DNA of 9,663 nt from positions 1-9,663 of the forward strand of contig DAIDHU010000347.1 in the NCBI GenBank assembly GCA_027451915.1. Reading direction: 5' to 3'. Of the stretch, positions 1 to 6,754 are shown one piece after another. Within the stretch, counting starts at the first letter, position 1. The number at the start of each line of letters is the position of its first letter. The position numbers and the translations under genes are program-made. This stretch comes from Thiomonas sp. (GTDB taxonomy: Bacteria > Pseudomonadota > Gammaproteobacteria > Burkholderiales > Burkholderiaceae_C). The notes beneath the pieces were generated by a model. It was given only the letters and a program-made list of their open reading frames with translations. It ran no database searches and had not been told where the DNA came from.

Positions 1-624
1 CACCTGGAAGTACTCCTCCAGCATGGCCAGGCTGACCACCGGCGGGCCGCTGTCGCCGTTAGGGCGAAGCCGCGTGTCGACGCGGAACACGAAGCCGTCG
101 GCGGTGAGGTCGGACAGCAGCGGCACCATGCGCCGCACCACCTGCGCGAAGTAATCGAAGTTTGACAGCGGGTGCGCGCCGTCGGTATGGCCGTCCTGAT
201 CGAATACGAACACCAGATCGATGTCCGAGGACACGTTGAGTTCGTCGCCGCCGAGCTTGCCCATGCCCGCCACCATGAGCTGCGCGGCGCTGCCGTCGCC
301 GGCCCGGGGCACTCCGTGGCGCTCGCGCAGCTCGGCCTCGGCATGCTCCAGAGCCGCCGCGATGGCGCTCTCGGCCATGCAGCCGATGCCGTGGCACACC
401 TGCTCCAGCGGGGCTTCGTGCAATACGTCGCGCTCCATCAGGCGCAGCATCAGCGCGTTGCGCACCCGCCGCAGCGCGCATGCCAGGCCCTCGCTCGCCT
501 GCAGGCGCCGCACCGCGGCGTCGATGGCGTCGCGGTCGGGAATGCCGGCGTCCCATAGGGCGTGAATGTCGTCGAAGCGACCGGACTGACGGCGGTAGAA
601 GCGGGAAAACGCGTCGAGTTGCAT
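1..624 (-). CDS. glnE: GlnE, bifunctional glutamine synthetase adenylyltransferase/deadenylylase (N-terminal part, cut by window edge)
   Basis: Seen: the minus strand is open from 624 to base 1 (208 codons) and continues beyond the window. The frame holds the GlnE nucleotidyltransferase signature: GMGKLGG at residues 120-126, then SSDIDL with metal-binding acids D134 and D136, and RVDTRLRPNG DSGPP from about 181 with the third acid D183. Known of the family: GlnE adenylylates glutamine synthetase to lower its activity when nitrogen is plentiful and removes AMP when nitrogen is scarce, responding to PII protein; it is cytoplasmic and about 900-1000 residues long. What is visible is most of the N-terminal catalytic (deadenylylase) half; the regulatory centre and second catalytic domain lie off the window. 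The ATG at 624 is chosen because FSRFYRRQ just after it resembles the usual GlnE N-terminus. No clear ribosome binding site is seen, and in-frame GTG codons at 675 and 672 are alternatives. It is divergent from yhdP. Confidence 0.95.
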   Translation of the reverse strand, partial: MQLDAFSRFYRRQSGRFDDIHALWDAGIPDRDAIDAAVRRLQASEGLACALRRVRNALMLRLMERDVLHEAPLEQVCHGIGCMAESAIAAALEHAEAELRERHGVPRAGDGSAAQLMVAGMGKLGGDELNVSSDIDLVFVFDQDGHTDGAHPLSNFDYFAQVVRRMVPLLSDLTADGFVFRVDTRLRPNGDSGPPVVSLAMLEEYFQV

Positions 625-839
625 GCGCTGCGAATGTCGGGGCCGAAGCCCGGCGAAGCCCAGGTGTTTCACCACGCAGCATATTGCAGGCCGGCTTCGC
701 GTGCAGCAGGGCTTCAGGGGATCCGCGGCGCATGGCACCTTGGCTACCATCCCCGGAGGGGCCGTGGCATCGCGGCTGCTCGCGCTGGCCGTGTGGCGCA
801 TCCACCCCCTTCCTCGTTCCCACGCCACCCGCATTTTTC
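625..839. other. Divergent glnE/yhdP intergenic region
   Basis: About 215 bases separate the two divergent genes and should hold both promoters, but I see no convincing -35/-10 pair. An AGGGGA at 716-721 lies 10 bases before an in-frame ATG at 732, which is the alternative start of yhdP. Arms gcgaagcc (653-660) and ggcttcgc (693-700) could pair across a 32-base loop, which is weak evidence of anything. The exact edges depend on the two uncertain start codons. Confidence 0.4.
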
Positions 840-3800
840 GTGTCCGCGCTGCACGTCACCGTCAAATTCGCCACCCGGCTGCTGGAAGCGTCGATTGCGC
901 TGGTGGTCGTCGCCTACCTCTTGCTGGGCGCCTCGCTGCTGGGCCTGCGCTACGCGGTGCTGCCCAACGCGCAGCGATTCGTCCCCTGGCTGGAGCAGGA
1001 ATCCAGCCAGGCCCTGGGCCTGCCCGTGCACATCGGCTCGGTGCGCAGCCGATGGCAGGGGCTGCTGCCCACGCTGACCCTGCGCGATCTGGTGATCGAC
1101 GACGCGCGGGGGCGCCCGGCCCTGCGCCTGGCCTCGGTGCAGGCCCTGCCCTCCTGGAAAAGCCTGACCCGGCTGCAACTGAGTTTCGAGCAACTGGTGA
1201 TTCGGGGCGCCGACCTGCGCATCACCCGGGTGGACCCCACGCACCTGGACATCGGCGGCATTCCCATCGACCTGGGATCGAGCGCGGGCAGCGATCAGCG
1301 CTTCGCCGACTGGCTGTTCTCGCAGGACCAGATCCTGGTGCAGGACAGCGCCATCACCTGGGTGGACAAGACGCGCAGCTGCCCGCCGCTGCAATTGCGC
1401 GACGTCCAGCTGGAATTGCGCAACAGCCTGCTGCATCACCGGGCCGCGCTGCAGGCCGTGCCACCGGAAAGCCTCGGCGCCCGCGTGCAATTGCGCGCAG
1501 ACATGCGCCAGCCCCTGTTCGACCGCCACCCCGGCAACCTGGCCGCCTGGCAGGGGACCCTGTGGGCCGACCTGCCGCGCGTGGACCTGGACGCCCTGGC
1601 CCAGTGGGTCAGCCTGCCCGCGCATGTGTCGGGCGGCGCCGGCGCGCTGCGCGCCTGGCTGCAGCTCGGGCACGACTACCAGCCGCAGTCCGTCACGGTG
1701 GTGGCGGCGCTGGGATCGATCCAGGCCCGGCTCGACCCGGCCCTGCCGCCGCTGCGATTGCGCGAGCTGTCGGGCCGGCTGAACTGGCGCCGCCTCGCCC
1801 ATGGCAGCCAGCTCGAGCTGGCCGGCCTGCGGCTGCGCGACTCGGACGACCGCCTGCTGGCGCCCAGCCTGCTGCAATGGCGCCAGCAGCAGGCGCCAGG
1901 GGCGCCGGCCCAGGGCAGCCTCAGCGTGGGCGCCCTCGACCTGGGCGAGCTCGAAACCCTGGCGCAGCGCCTGCCCCTGCCGGCCGAATGGCGCGACCGC
2001 CTGCTGCAGCTGCGACCGCATGGGCGCATCGACAGCGCCAGCCTGAGCTGGAGCGGCGATTGGCTCAAGCCACGCGCGCTGCCGCAGCGCTACGCGCTCA
2101 AGGCTCGCTTCAGCCAGCTGGGCTGGAACAGCCCCGCCGCCGCGCCCAGCGCGCCGGGGGCACAGGCCGGGCCGCGCCAGGCCGGCGTCGTCGCGCCCCC
2201 CGACTCCGCGGCCTCCGCCGCGGCGCTGCCGCGGCAGTTGCCCGGAATCCAGGGCCTGGACGGCAGCGTGGACGCCAACCAGGACGGGGGCAACGCCCGG
2301 CTGCGCATGCAGGACGGGGCGGTCGCGCTGCCCACGGTGTTCGAGGCGCCCAGCCTGCCGGTGAGCAGCCTGGACGCGCGCCTGAGCTGGAGCCGCGGCG
2401 GCGACGGCCAGTGGGACCTGCAGGGCTCGCAGATCCGTCTGGCCACGCCGGACGCCGCCGGCAGCGTCAACCTGCGCTACACCACCCAGGCCGCCGGCCC
2501 CGGCCTGCTCGACCTGAGCGCGCGCCTGGACCGCGCGCAACTGCGCGCCGTTCCGCGATACCTGCCCCTGGGCATCGCCCAGGTCACGCGGGACTACCTG
2601 CGCAGCGCCATCGCCGGCGGCAGTGCCGACGACGTGCGCTTCCAGGTGCAGGGGCCGCTGGCGCGTTTCCCCTTCAACCAGCCCGGCAGCGGCCTGTTTC
2701 GCATCGACGCGCGCATCCACGGGGGCGTGTTCAGCCCGGCGCCGCGCCAGTTGCTGCCCAAGGGCCGGCAGGCCAGCGCCACGGATGCCGCGGCCAACGC
2801 GGTCTGGCCGGAGTTCAGGGACATCGACGGCAGCTTCAGCTTCAGCTCCGTCGGCATGTCCGCGCGCGGTGTCAGCGCCCGCGTGGGCACGGCCCTGCTG
2901 CAGGGACTGGAACTGCGCCTGCCCTCCTATCAGCATGGAGTGCTGCAGGCGCAGGCCCAGGTGCAGGCCCCGGCCGACGAGGCCCTGCGCTACGTGCGCA
3001 ACTCCCCTCTGGACGCCGCGCTCGGCCATGTGCTCAGCGACGCCACCGCCAGCGGCCCGCTGCGCCTGCAGCTGGCCCTGAGCCTGCCCCTGGAGCAGCC
3101 CGACAAGGTGCGCGTGAAAGGACATCTGCAACTGCTGGGCGACCGCGTGCGCTACCTGCCGGCCTTGCCCGCGGTGGACGACCTGCGCGGCCAGGTCGAT
3201 TTCAGCGAAGGCGGCTTCACCCTGCAACTGCAGGGCGCGGACTTCGCGGGCGGGGCGCTGCGCCTGCGCGGCGCACAGTCGCCGGGCGGGCCCGTGCACA
3301 TCGAGGCGGACGGGCGGGTCGATGCCGCCGCGCTGCGCGCCGTCCCGGAGCTGCGCGCCTGGGCACCGCTGCTGCGCCACCTGCGCGGGAGCACGGCTTT
3401 CTCGCTGCGCGTGGACGCGCCGCCGGGGCAGGCCGGGCCCCGTATCCAGCTGAGCAGTTCCCTCGTCGGCATGGCCATCGAGCTGCCGCCGCCCCTGGGC
3501 AAGACCGCGCAGGCCGAGGAGACGCTACGCGTGCTGCGCGCCGGCGGCAGCGTGGATGGCGCGCAGCCCTGGTCGCTGGACCTGGACGGCGACCTGCGCG
3601 CGCGCGGCCTGCTGCAGCCCGGCGCGGCCGGCAAGGCGCCCTTGCTGCGCGGTCTCAGCGTGGCGCTGGGCACGGCCGCGCTTGCGCCACCGGGCGCGGG
3701 CATGCACCTCAACGTGGACCTTCCCATGCTGGACCTCGATGCCTGGAAGCGCGCGCTGGCCGGCGACGGGTCGGCCGGCTCCGCCGCCAACGGGTCCGCC

Positions 3801-4991
3801 AACGGGTCCGCCACGTCCCGCCCGGCGGCCAGCGCCTCGGCGCCGGCCAGCGACTGGATGCCCACGGCCGTGGCGCTGCGCGTGGGCCGGCTCACGCTGG
3901 ACGGCCGCGTGTTCGACGACGTGGTGCTGGGAGCGACGCGCTCAGGCTCGCTTTGGCAGGCCAACCTGCGCAGCAACCAGCTCGAGGGCGGAGTGACCTG
4001 GCGCATGGGCCAGGGCAACTCGCCGGGCAGCGTGAGCGCGCGCCTGACCCGCCTGCGCCTGCCCAAGAGCTCCGACTCCGACGTGGAACACCTGCTCGAC
4101 CAACACCCGAGCAGCCTGCCCGCGATCGACCTGCAGGCCAGCGACGTGGAGATCCACGGCCACCCCTTCGATTCCCTGCAGTTGCGGGCCGTCAACCGCG
4201 GGCGCGGCGACGCGCGCCGCTGGCAGCTCGATGACGTGCGCCTGAGCTCGCCCGACGCCGTGTTCACGGCCAGCGGCGACTGGAGCCCGACCTCGGGCAG
4301 CGCCGGCGCTCCTCACCGCATGGCGCTGGGCTTCAAGCTCGACGTGAAGGACGCCGGCTCCCTGCTCGCACGCCTGGGCAAGCCGGGGCTGCTCAAGGGC
4401 GGCAAGGGCACGCTGCAGGGCACCTTGAGCTGGCTGGGCTCGCCGCTGTCGCTGGACTACCCCAGCCTGTCGGGGCAGTTCAACCTGGCCCTGGGCAAGG
4501 GACAGTTCCTGAAGGCCGACCCGGGCATCTCCAAGCTGCTGGGGGTGCTCAGCCTGCAAAGTCTTCCGCGGCGCCTGTCGCTGAATTTCAGCGACGTGTT
4601 CTCCAGCGGTTTCGCCTTCGACAAGGTGGGGGCCGACGTGCAACTGCTCGACGGCGTGGCCACCACCAAGGACTTCAAGATGACCGGGCTGAACGCCACC
4701 GTGTTCATCGACGGCACGACGGACCTGGCCCGCGAGACCCAGGACCTGTACGTGGTCGTGGTTCCGGACATCAATGCAGGCTCGGCCTCGCTGGCCTATG
4801 CTTTGATCAATCCGGCCATCGGGCTGGCCACCTTCGTGGCGCAACTGATCGCGCGCGAGCCGCTGATGAAGGCGCTGACCTACGGCTACCGCATCACGGG
4901 CACCTGGGACAAGCCCGTGGTGACCCCGCAGCACGATTCGCGCCCGCCCGAGCAGGCGCCCGCGGCGGGCTCGTCGGCGCCGCGCCCCTGA
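840..4991 (+). CDS. yhdP: YhdP family AsmA-like inner-membrane protein, phospholipid transport
   Basis: Seen: from GTG 840 the protein is 1383 residues. A short N-terminal tail is followed by one hydrophobic segment at about residues 16-37 (IALVVVAYLLLGASLLGL), then a huge region rich in alternating hydrophobic beta-strand-like sequence. The C-terminal AsmA-like block carries RETQDLYVVVVPDINAG and ASLAYALINPAIGLATF (about residues 1295-1330), a hallmark of the YhdP/TIGR02099 family. Known: E. coli YhdP (1266 residues) works with TamB and YdbH to move phospholipid from inner to outer membrane, as a periplasm-spanning hydrophobic groove. Two Ala/Pro/Ser-rich linkers interrupt the fold (about residues 430-467 and 977-1007), which partly explains the extra length. 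The start is uncertain: GTG 840 leaves a normal short cytoplasmic tail but has no visible ribosome binding site, whereas ATG 732 has AGGGGA upstream and adds 36 unfamiliar residues. The amidase gene follows after 41 bases, probably in one transcript. Confidence 0.93.
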   Translation: MSALHVTVKFATRLLEASIALVVVAYLLLGASLLGLRYAVLPNAQRFVPWLEQESSQALGLPVHIGSVRSRWQGLLPTLTLRDLVIDDARGRPALRLASVQALPSWKSLTRLQLSFEQLVIRGADLRITRVDPTHLDIGGIPIDLGSSAGSDQRFADWLFSQDQILVQDSAITWVDKTRSCPPLQLRDVQLELRNSLLHHRAALQAVPPESLGARVQLRADMRQPLFDRHPGNLAAWQGTLWADLPRVDLDALAQWVSLPAHVSGGAGALRAWLQLGHDYQPQSVTVVAALGSIQARLDPALPPLRLRELSGRLNWRRLAHGSQLELAGLRLRDSDDRLLAPSLLQWRQQQAPGAPAQGSLSVGALDLGELETLAQRLPLPAEWRDRLLQLRPHGRIDSASLSWSGDWLKPRALPQRYALKARFSQLGWNSPAAAPSAPGAQAGPRQAGVVAPPDSAASAAALPRQLPGIQGLDGSVDANQDGGNARLRMQDGAVALPTVFEAPSLPVSSLDARLSWSRGGDGQWDLQGSQIRLATPDAAGSVNLRYTTQAAGPGLLDLSARLDRAQLRAVPRYLPLGIAQVTRDYLRSAIAGGSADDVRFQVQGPLARFPFNQPGSGLFRIDARIHGGVFSPAPRQLLPKGRQASATDAAANAVWPEFRDIDGSFSFSSVGMSARGVSARVGTALLQGLELRLPSYQHGVLQAQAQVQAPADEALRYVRNSPLDAALGHVLSDATASGPLRLQLALSLPLEQPDKVRVKGHLQLLGDRVRYLPALPAVDDLRGQVDFSEGGFTLQLQGADFAGGALRLRGAQSPGGPVHIEADGRVDAAALRAVPELRAWAPLLRHLRGSTAFSLRVDAPPGQAGPRIQLSSSLVGMAIELPPPLGKTAQAEETLRVLRAGGSVDGAQPWSLDLDGDLRARGLLQPGAAGKAPLLRGLSVALGTAALAPPGAGMHLNVDLPMLDLDAWKRALAGDGSAGSAANGSANGSATSRPAASASAPASDWMPTAVALRVGRLTLDGRVFDDVVLGATRSGSLWQANLRSNQLEGGVTWRMGQGNSPGSVSARLTRLRLPKSSDSDVEHLLDQHPSSLPAIDLQASDVEIHGHPFDSLQLRAVNRGRGDARRWQLDDVRLSSPDAVFTASGDWSPTSGSAGAPHRMALGFKLDVKDAGSLLARLGKPGLLKGGKGTLQGTLSWLGSPLSLDYPSLSGQFNLALGKGQFLKADPGISKLLGVLSLQSLPRRLSLNFSDVFSSGFAFDKVGADVQLLDGVATTKDFKMTGLNATVFIDGTTDLARETQDLYVVVVPDINAGSASLAYALINPAIGLATFVAQLIAREPLMKALTYGYRITGTWDKPVVTPQHDSRPPEQAPAAGSSAPRP
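3780..3810 (+). repeat. Short 12-base tandem repeat inside yhdP
   Basis: The unit tccgccaacggg occurs at 3780-3791 and 3792-3803, with a partial third copy at 3804-3810. It is in frame and encodes SANG twice (residues 981-988) within a Ser/Ala/Gly/Pro-rich linker. Because the unit is a multiple of three, copy-number change would lengthen or shorten the linker without breaking the frame. Confidence 0.8.
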
Positions 4992-5022
4992 GGCCGCCCG
5001 CCCCCCGGACCCTTTCCTTCCT

Positions 5023-5026
5023 GGAG
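5023..5026 (+). promoter_or_regulatory. Ribosome binding site of the amidase gene
   Basis: GGAG lies 6 bases before the ATG at 5033, in the 41-base gap after the yhdP stop. This fixes the start and shows that the gene has its own translation signal even if co-transcribed with yhdP. Confidence 0.75.
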
Positions 5027-5032
5027 CTCCCC

Positions 5033-5839
5033 ATGCGCGTCGCCGCCCTGCAAGTCGTCTCCTCCACCGACCTGGACCACAACCTGGCGCGCGCCGAGGC
5101 GCTGCTCGACGAGGCCGCGCGCCGCGGCGCCGCGATGGCCGTGCTGCCCGAGTATTTCTGCATCATGGAGCAGCAAGGCACGAGCAAGACCCGCTTCGCC
5201 GAGGCCCCCGGCAAGGGCCCGGTGCAGCAGATGCTGTCGGCCGTCGCCGCGCGCCACCGCATGTGGGTGGTGGGCGGCTCGCTGCCGCTGCAATGCCCCG
5301 AGCCCGACCGCGTGTACAACAGCACCATGGCCTTCGGCCCCGACGGCCGGATGGTGGCGCGCTACGACAAGATGCACCTGTTCGCCTTCGAGCGCGGCGG
5401 CGAGCGCTACGCCGAGGCGGACACCATCGCCCCCGGCGGCGCGCCCGCGGCCTTCGAGGCGCAGGGCCTGCGCATCGGCATGTCCATCTGCTATGACCTG
5501 CGCTTCCCGGAGCTGTACCGCGCCTTGTCCACGCCGCGGCCCTGCGACGCCTTCCTGGTGCCCGCCGCCTTCACCTACACCACCGGCTCGAAGCACTGGG
5601 AGCTGCTGCTGCGCGCGCGCGCCGTCGAGAACCTGGCCTACGTGGTGGCCAGCGCGCAGGGGGGGCACCACGCGAACGGGCGGCGCACCTGGGGGCACTC
5701 GATGATCATCGACCCCTGGGGCGAAGTGCTGGCGCTGCTCGCCGAGGGCGAGGGAGTGGTCACCGCGGACATCGAGACGGAGCGCATCGCCTCGTGGCGC
5801 GCCAGCCTGCCGGCGCTGGAACACCGGCGCATCGGTTGA
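5033..5839 (+). CDS. Carbon-nitrogen hydrolase (nitrilase superfamily), deaminated-glutathione amidase type
   Basis: Seen: 268 residues, the normal length for a single-domain nitrilase-superfamily amidase. The catalytic triad is in place: E40 in VLPEYF, K113 in YDKMHLF, and nucleophile C153 in SICYDLRFPEL. These positions closely match human Nit2. Known: members with KMHLF and CYDLRFPE motifs (Nit1/YbeM type) hydrolyse deaminated glutathione, a side product of transaminases, to 2-oxoglutarate and Cys-Gly, as metabolite repair in the cytoplasm; close relatives are omega-amidases acting on 2-oxoglutaramate. Inference: the deaminated-glutathione role is the better guess, but substrate cannot be read from these motifs alone. 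The gene sits 41 bases after yhdP in the same direction, as in many betaproteobacteria. The tldD gene that often follows there is absent; the next gene is convergent. Confidence 0.92.
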   Translation: MRVAALQVVSSTDLDHNLARAEALLDEAARRGAAMAVLPEYFCIMEQQGTSKTRFAEAPGKGPVQQMLSAVAARHRMWVVGGSLPLQCPEPDRVYNSTMAFGPDGRMVARYDKMHLFAFERGGERYAEADTIAPGGAPAAFEAQGLRIGMSICYDLRFPELYRALSTPRPCDAFLVPAAFTYTTGSKHWELLLRARAVENLAYVVASAQGGHHANGRRTWGHSMIIDPWGEVLALLAEGEGVVTADIETERIASWRASLPALEHRRIG

Positions 5840-5864
5840 GCGCGCCCGCCCGCGGCGGCGGGAT

Positions 5865-5890
5865 CCCGGGGCGACGCCGCCTGCCCCGGG
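5865..5890. terminator. GC-rich hairpin between convergent genes, possible bidirectional terminator
   Basis: Arms cccggggc (5865-5872) and gccccggg (5883-5890) are perfect complements around a 10-base loop, in the 65-base gap between the ends of the amidase and lipoprotein genes. Position and symmetry suit termination in both directions. Neither strand has a T-run after the stem, so it is not a canonical intrinsic terminator. Confidence 0.45.
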
Positions 5891-5904
5891 CCTGCTCGAC
5901 GCTC

Positions 5905-6564
5905 TTACTGCGCGGGCTGGGCCACGTAGATTTCCACGCGGCGGTTCATGGCGCGCCCCTCGGCCGTGGCATTGCTGGCCACCGGCTGGGTGGGCCCCAG
6001 GCCCTGCACCGCGATGCGCTGCGCCGGCACCCCGCGCGAGACCAGGAAATTCTTCACCGTCTGGGCGCGGTTGGTCGACAGCGGGTAGTTGATCGCGTCC
6101 GAGCCGGTGCTGTCGGTGAAGCCCAGCACCTGCACCGTCTCGCCCGGGTTGGCCACCAGCCCCTGGGCGAGCTGCTCGAGCACCGGATACATGCGCGGGT
6201 TCAGGATGGCGCTGCCGGTGGAAAAGCCGGCATCGGCGGGAACCCCGATCTTCAGCCGGTTGTCCGCCGTCTGCGACACCTGCACCCCGGTGCCGGCGCT
6301 GGCCTGCTGCATCTGCTGTTTCTGCTGCTCGAGGTGCCGGTTCCACAGGTAGCCGCCGGCGGCCCCCACCGCGGCGCCCAGCGCGGCGCCCTGCATGGCG
6401 CTGCTGCCGGTGTTTCCGCCGGCCGTGAGGGCCCCGATCACCGCACCCGCCGCGGCGCCGAGGCCGGCCCCCTGGGCGGTGGCGGTCTGCGATTGGCTCA
6501 TGTTGGCGCAGCCGCCCAGCACGAGGGACAAGGCGGCCGCGGCCGCAAGACTTCGTTGCAACAT
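5905..6564 (-). CDS. OmpA-family outer-membrane lipoprotein with glycine-zipper segment
   Basis: Seen: 219 residues. The signal peptide MLQRSLAAAAALSLVLGGC ends in a lipobox with the lipidated cysteine at C19. The following Ala20 (not Asp) predicts Lol sorting to the outer membrane. Residues 32-72 form a glycine-zipper stretch rich in GxxxG/AxxxG (GAGLGAAAGAVIGAL and GAALGAAVGAAGGYL), followed by a Gln-rich stretch at 79-88. Residues about 113-214 are an OmpA C-terminal domain with GFTDSTGS, NYPLSTNRA and ASNATAEGRAMNRRVEI. D151 and R166 have the 15-residue spacing of the pair that binds diaminopimelate of peptidoglycan. Inference: it tethers the outer membrane to the cell wall, like YiaD/Pal-type proteins. 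The start is the second of two ATGs (6564, not 6570), because AAGGAGG is directly adjacent to the first and 6 bases from the second. Confidence 0.93.
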   Translation of the reverse strand: MLQRSLAAAAALSLVLGGCANMSQSQTATAQGAGLGAAAGAVIGALTAGGNTGSSAMQGAALGAAVGAAGGYLWNRHLEQQKQQMQQASAGTGVQVSQTADNRLKIGVPADAGFSTGSAILNPRMYPVLEQLAQGLVANPGETVQVLGFTDSTGSDAINYPLSTNRAQTVKNFLVSRGVPAQRIAVQGLGPTQPVASNATAEGRAMNRRVEIYVAQPAQ

Positions 6565-6570
6565 GGTCAT

Positions 6571-6577
6571 CCTCCTT
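6571..6577 (-). promoter_or_regulatory. Strong ribosome binding site deciding the lipoprotein start
   Basis: A perfect AAGGAGG on the minus strand. It abuts the ATG at 6570 with no spacer, too close for initiation, and stands 6 bases from the ATG at 6564. The downstream ATG is therefore the likely start, dropping two residues. The strength of the site fits an abundant envelope protein. Confidence 0.85.
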
Positions 6578-6631
6578 GAGCGATGATTGGCGTCCAGGCG
6601 CCAGATGGCTCCAGGGAGTTTAAGAGAAGAA

Positions 6632-6646
6632 CATCGCGGCGCGATG
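6632..6646. repeat. 15-base near-perfect palindrome, candidate operator
   Basis: catcgcg (6632-6638) and cgcgatg (6640-6646) are perfect 7-base complements around a single central base. It lies 67 bases upstream of the lipoprotein ATG and 108 upstream of the di-iron gene ATG. Such odd-centred dyads are typical of dimeric repressor sites, but no regulator is known from this window. Confidence 0.4.
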
Positions 6647-6689
6647 CACGCCGCACGAAGAGGAGACGGGAGGGGGAATGCCCGCGGCA

Positions 6690-6706
6690 GCGCAAGCACG
6701 TTGCGC
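6690..6706. repeat. 17-base inverted repeat upstream of the di-iron protein gene, candidate operator or hairpin
   Basis: GCGCAA (6690-6695) and TTGCGC (6701-6706) are perfect complements separated by 5 bases, ending 48 bases before the ATG at 6755. It could be a dimeric regulator site near the promoter or a leader hairpin. The sequence alone does not decide. Confidence 0.4.
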
Positions 6707-6754
6707 CTCGGGCAGGTTTGCGACATCCATCGAGGAATCAAGGACCGTACCACC

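Larger units (their letters stand above)
6565..6754. promoter_or_regulatory. Divergent intergenic region between lipoprotein and di-iron protein genes
   Basis: About 190 bases lie between two divergent starts and must contain both promoters. The only AT-richer patch is at about 6619-6635 (tttaagagaagaacat on the plus strand), a plausible melting region for the lipoprotein promoter, but no consensus -10/-35 boxes are evident. Two inverted repeats lie here (6632-6646 and 6690-6706). For the plus-strand gene, AAGGA at 6740-6744 stands 10 bases before the ATG at 6755. Confidence 0.5.

Noticed and set aside
59..874. Minus-strand open frame of 271 residues over the glnE region
   Set aside because: It is out of frame with the GlnE motifs, Arg/Ala/Pro-rich and low in complexity, as expected from a shadow frame in GC-rich DNA.
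744..3380. 878-residue minus-strand open frame opposite yhdP
   Set aside because: The Gln/Ala/Arg-rich composition mirrors yhdP codons read antisense, with no recognisable fold.
623..4234. 1203-residue plus-strand open frame inside yhdP
   Set aside because: It is almost entirely Arg/Ala/Pro/Gly with no domain, and runs in a different frame from the clear YhdP C-terminal motifs. High GC simply removes stops from this frame.
4886..6346. 486-residue minus-strand open frame crossing the amidase and lipoprotein genes
   Set aside because: It is antisense to the well-supported amidase and out of frame with the lipoprotein, whose lipobox and OmpA motifs are in another frame.
6588..6603. Small inverted repeat TGGCG/CGCCA in the lipoprotein leader
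   Set aside because: The 5-base arms in GC-rich DNA are too short to distinguish from chance.
6587..6754. Upstream extension of the di-iron protein to ATG 6587
   Set aside because: The 56 extra residues are Arg/Gly-rich and would cover the divergent promoter region and both inverted repeats; ATG 6755 has a ribosome binding site.
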